A stretch of DNA of 8,357 nt from JAWXCH01 sp034440595 (lineage in GTDB: Bacteria > Planctomycetota > Planctomycetia > Pirellulales > JALHPA01): positions 1 to 8,357 of the forward strand of contig JAWXCH010000402.1 in the NCBI GenBank assembly GCA_034440595.1, read 5' to 3'. The stretch's first letter is position 1; each line of letters starts with the position of its first letter. The notes beneath the pieces are model-generated. The model was not told the origin of the DNA and did no database searches. It saw nothing but the letters and a program-made list of their open reading frames with translations. Positions 6,572 through 8,357 of the stretch are shown here, piece by piece. Made by a program: the position numbers and the translations under genes.

Positions 6572-6587
6572 TAACGCCAGTAACGCC
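6572..6587 (+). promoter_or_regulatory. Tandem TAACGCC boxes before the cysH promoter
   Basis: TAACGCC occurs at 6572-6578 and again at 6581-6587, a 9-base period, ending 7 bases before the -35 box. Close tandem repeats just upstream of -35 are typical activator positions, for example for LysR-type or two-component regulators. This is an inference from place and repetition. Confidence 0.35.
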
Positions 6588-6594
6588 GCGATAG

Positions 6595-6623
6595 TTGACT
6601 TCCTAGAGCAACATTAGTATCTT
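6595..6623 (+). promoter_or_regulatory. Sigma70-type promoter of cysH
   Basis: The -35 box TTGACT (6595-6600, 5 of 6 matches) and the -10 box TATCTT (6618-6623, 4 of 6) are separated by exactly 17 bases. Transcription should start near 6630, leaving a leader of only about 14 bases whose AAGGG (6630-6634) would be the ribosome-binding site. Confidence 0.6.
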
Positions 6624-6643
6624 TTTTCTAAGGGCCTAGTCTC

Positions 6644-7447
6644 ATGTTCTTACCGCTGGCTCCTTCCTTTATCGGACCCGCCGTCGTCCCTATGTCTGAG
6701 TTGCCCTCCGTCCAACTTCCTGTATTGCAGCCTGGTGCTGTGCCGACGGCCTCGCCCGAACTCCTTGAGCAATTGAAGGTTGCAAGCGAGCGGCTGGAGA
6801 CAGCCACACCTCAGGAAATCCTCCAATGGGCTGTCGATACTTACTACCCCAAGCTGACCATGGCGACCGCCTTTGGTCCCGAAGGGTGCGTGATCATCTA
6901 TATGTTGTCGCAGATCCAGCCAAAGGTACACGTCTTTAACCTGGACACCGGGTACCAGTTTAAAGAGACCCTGGAGCTGCGCGACGAGATTGCGCGACGG
7001 TACGGCATTGAAGTCGAAATGAAGCAGCCGGATACCACCGTTGAGGAGTACGAAGCGGCCAATGGCGGCCCGTTGTATAAGACCAACCCCAACCAATGCT
7101 GCGCCGACCGCAAGGTGAAGGTACTGAAGCAGGCCTCCGTCGGCTGGTCCGCCTGGATGAGCGGCATCCGTCGCGATCAAAGCCCGGACCGTGCGGCGGC
7201 TCCAATCGTCGGCTGGGATAAGAAATTCGGCCTGGTGAAGATCAGCCCGTTGGCCAATTGGACGAAGAACGAAGTCTGGAAGCTGATCACCGAAAAGAAC
7301 ATTCCGTACAACCCATTACACGATCAAGGCTACGCCAGCATTGGTTGCTGGCCTTGCACTCGGTCGGTGATGTTTGGCGAGGATGAACGCGCCGGGCGTT
7401 GGAGCGGATTTGCCAAAACCGAGTGCGGGCTGCACACGTCGGACTGA
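6644..7447 (+). CDS. cysH: Assimilatory APS/PAPS reductase with Fe-S cysteine pattern
   Basis: A 267-residue enzyme that reduces adenylyl sulfate (or its 3'-phosphate form) to sulfite with thioredoxin, in cytoplasmic sulfate assimilation. Motifs: TAFGPEG (75-81, PP-loop), LDTGYQFKET (100-109), QCCADRK with C152/C153, SGIRRDQSPDRA (173-184), GCWPCT with C235/C238, and the C-terminal ECGLH with catalytic C261. The CC plus CXXC set marks the 4Fe-4S type, which usually prefers APS over PAPS, so EC 1.8.4.10 is more likely than 1.8.4.8. The first 35 residues are not conserved. Met1 is preferred because AAGGG lies 9 bases upstream and the promoter is close. Met17 (6692) is possible but has no ribosome site. 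An Rrf2-type regulator lies downstream on the same strand. Confidence 0.92.
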   Translation: MFLPLAPSFIGPAVVPMSELPSVQLPVLQPGAVPTASPELLEQLKVASERLETATPQEILQWAVDTYYPKLTMATAFGPEGCVIIYMLSQIQPKVHVFNLDTGYQFKETLELRDEIARRYGIEVEMKQPDTTVEEYEAANGGPLYKTNPNQCCADRKVKVLKQASVGWSAWMSGIRRDQSPDRAAAPIVGWDKKFGLVKISPLANWTKNEVWKLITEKNIPYNPLHDQGYASIGCWPCTRSVMFGEDERAGRWSGFAKTECGLHTSD

Positions 7448-7477
7448 CAATGTAGTCATCTTGCTCCGTACTGTATT

Positions 7478-7496
7478 CATTTCGCTCCGCGAGATG
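7478..7496. repeat. TCC-loop hairpin after cysH
   Basis: CATTTCGC-TCC-GCGAGATG gives an 8-bp stem with one T-G pair. It shares the CGC-TCC-GCG centre of the hairpins in the capsid module. It lies 30 bases after the cysH stop and might protect the 3' end of the message. A degenerate TTGCTCCG half stands just before it, at 7461. Confidence 0.65.
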
Positions 7497-7513
7497 ATGA
7501 ACCGGTTGTGTGC

Positions 7514-7530
7514 CACTGGCTCTGCCAGTG
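7514..7530. repeat. Hairpin CACTGGC-TCT-GCCAGTG
   Basis: A perfect 7-bp stem with a 3-nt loop. I recall this palindrome as a frequent intergenic repeat in planctomycete genomes. It stands between the TCC-loop hairpin and the two-hairpin cassette, so three different repeat families lie within about 115 bp. Confidence 0.65.
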
Positions 7531-7547
7531 CGATCGATGTATGACGT

Positions 7548-7591
7548 ACCTCTCCCTCCGGGAGTCGACGCCCCAGCGTCGGGTGAGGGCC
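7548..7591 (+). repeat. Two-hairpin repeat cassette, copy B
   Basis: It begins ACCTCTCCC, forms CTCCC-TCC-GGGAG, then GACGC-CCCA-GCGTC, and ends GGGTGAGGGCC. Head and tail match copy A (615-664, minus strand), while the second stem differs in sequence but keeps its 5-bp length. Confidence 0.75.
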
Positions 7592-7671
7592 GGTGAGCGA
7601 GTAGATTGGCGAGAGTAGAAAGTAGAGCAAAGCAGCGACCTAAACCAGAATTCCCGCAACGTGACCAACGC

Positions 7672-8097
7672 ATGAAAGTCTTTGCCAAAACTGAATACGC
7701 CTGTATCGCGGTGCTGGAGTTGGCACAGACGTACGACTCGGGCGATCCGGTGCGGATCCGCGACATTGCCGATCAGCATGGAATTCCGTCGCGGTTTTTG
7801 GTGCAGATTCTGTTGCAACTCAAGGGAGCCGGTCTGGTGGCCAGCACGCGCGGCGCTGCCGGTGGCTATCAACTCGTGCGCTCGCCCGACGAGATTACGC
7901 TGGGCGAAGTGATGGGCACCATCGACGGTAATGAGCCAATCAACACTTCGACCAGCAGCGACTCGCCCATCTCGCGCGTGCTGCTGCGTGCCTGGCGCAC
8001 CGTCGCCGCCAAGGAGCACGAGATGCTCAAGGAAATCACCTTTGCTGATTTGGTTGCCAGACTAAAGGGTGAAGTCGAGCAGATGTATTATATCTAG
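7672..8097 (+). CDS. Rrf2-family transcriptional regulator, CymR-like (no Fe-S cysteines)
   Basis: A 141-residue DNA-binding protein. A winged helix-turn-helix covers residues 1-85: MKVFAKTEYACIAVLELA (1-18), the recognition part RIRDIADQHGIPSRFLVQIL (28-47), and the wing STRGAAGGYQLVRSP (58-72), all typical of Rrf2 proteins. A helix from about 100 to 139 should form the dimer interface. The Cys cluster that holds Fe-S in IscR or NsrR is absent; the only cysteine is C11. It thus resembles CymR, which senses cysteine supply via partner proteins, and its place behind cysH supports a role in sulfur assimilation, though this is inferred. The frame is open to 7606, but MKVFAKTEYA is the conserved family start. 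No clear Shine-Dalgarno sequence or promoter is seen, so co-transcription with cysH through the repeat-rich spacer is possible. Confidence 0.85.
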   Translation: MKVFAKTEYACIAVLELAQTYDSGDPVRIRDIADQHGIPSRFLVQILLQLKGAGLVASTRGAAGGYQLVRSPDEITLGEVMGTIDGNEPINTSTSSDSPISRVLLRAWRTVAAKEHEMLKEITFADLVARLKGEVEQMYYI

Positions 8098-8103
8098 AAC
8101 TAA

Positions 8104-8138
8104 GCGTGCTCTGATTTAGGCTTGGTAGGAGTGCACGC
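8104..8138 (+). terminator. Weak hairpin after the Rrf2 gene
   Basis: GCGTGC (8104-8109) pairs with GCACGC (8133-8138) around a 23-base loop that adds two more pairs. It begins 7 bases after the stop. No T-run follows, so termination is only a possibility. Nearby CGCAAAGCCGCAAAGG looks like another intergenic repeat. Confidence 0.3.
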
Positions 8139-8258
8139 AAAGCCGCAAAGGATATAGCGCAACCGGTATCCGAAATATCCTGCCTATTCCTTTTGGACAA
8201 CGCACAAAGATGAGCACGACGAACAAGATGAGGATTAATGTCACCTTTGCATCCCTCA

Positions 8259-8284
8259 GGGGCCTGTAAGAAATCTTGTGTCAG
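8259..8284 (+). mobile_element. Possible left terminal inverted repeat of an insertion sequence
   Basis: The 26 bases from GGGGCCTGTAAG to CTTGTGTCAG resemble, from memory, the ends of IS256-family elements (a C-rich tip, then CTGTAAG and TTGTGT). The gene start at 8338 lies 79 bases inside, a normal distance for a transposase. The other end is outside the window, so this remains an inference. Confidence 0.35.
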
Positions 8285-8327
8285 CTAGCAGGAAATGGTA
8301 GCTATCACTTCCTTTTTCTGACACAGG
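8275..8327 (+). promoter_or_regulatory. Nested leader hairpins that cover the ribosome-binding site
   Basis: The outer stem pairs 8275-8284 (CTTGTGTCAG) with 8318-8327 (CTGACACAGG), ten pairs with one G-U. The inner stem pairs 8290-8300 with 8303-8313, with one mismatch. The Shine-Dalgarno sequence CAGGAG (8324-8329) overlaps the 3' strand of the outer stem. Transcripts that start upstream of 8275 would hide it, whereas those that start inside would expose it. This could be an IS protection hairpin or a regulated leader. Confidence 0.5.
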
Positions 8328-8337
8328 AGACAGACGC

Positions 8338-8357
8338 ATGGATGCGAGATTACAGCA
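8338..8357 (+). CDS. Start of a gene running off the right edge (possible transposase)
   Basis: Only six codons are visible, MDARLQ. The ATG follows AGGAG at a spacing of 8 bases, which makes a real start likely. Six residues cannot identify the protein. The possible IS-type terminal repeat and the hairpin over the ribosome site suggest a transposase. The alternative is another sulfur-assimilation gene of the cysH neighbourhood. Confidence 0.45.

Larger units (their letters stand above)
6306..6643. other. 338-bp divergent regulatory region, rhaB / cysH
   Basis: No gene is supported. An in-frame extension of rhaB reaches 6470 but has no ribosome-binding site. The region holds an inverted repeat at 6430-6455, another at 6502-6536, tandem TAACGCC boxes at 6572-6587, and the cysH promoter at 6595-6623. 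I see no clear promoter for rhaB; a TATATA stretch at 6398-6403 lacks a matching -35 box. Confidence 0.65.

Noticed and set aside
8210..8269. A 19-codon frame starting MSTTNK
   Set aside because: It is too short, has no Shine-Dalgarno sequence, and ends inside the putative IS end. It could be the stub of a gene cut by the insertion, but nothing confirms this.

Overview
The window looks like chromosomal DNA of a planctomycete, probably from the Pirellulales group. The grounds are a DUF1559-like protein with a lone membrane anchor, capsid proteins that resemble those of planctomycete prophages, and many short GC-rich intergenic hairpin repeats. No 16S gene or other firm marker is present, so the genus is open.

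Positions 1-3741 are a prophage-type head module on the minus strand. In transcription order it holds a T4 gp21-like prohead protease fused to a scaffold-like tail (3741-2662), a DUF2190-like capsid decoration protein (2535-2062), an HK97-fold major capsid protein (1882-722), a 72-residue unknown protein (412-194), and a gene coupled to it by ATGA that runs off the left edge (197-1). All three larger gaps carry the same kind of repeat: two facing hairpins with a TCC/GGA loop. There is no portal or terminase gene upstream of the protease within the window, where many tailed phages have them. The module may be a remnant, a rearranged prophage or the edge of an element.

Positions 3742-4077 are non-coding and AT-rich in the middle. 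Next come a plus-strand DUF1559-like membrane-anchored protein (4078-4737), a double hairpin, and a convergent rhamnulokinase gene, rhaB (6305-4806). A 338-bp divergent region (6306-6643) separates rhaB from cysH and holds several inverted or direct repeats and a good sigma70-type promoter for cysH.

The right part concerns sulfur assimilation. An APS/PAPS reductase with the Fe-S cysteine pattern (6644-7447) is followed by a spacer full of hairpin repeats and then by an Rrf2-family regulator (7672-8097) without IscR-type cysteines. By analogy with CymR, that regulator could control cysH. At the right edge a new gene starts at 8338 behind a strong Shine-Dalgarno sequence that lies partly inside a long hairpin. 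This may be the left end of an insertion sequence, possibly of the IS256 type.

All calls come from reading the sequence and remembered family features. No database search was run.
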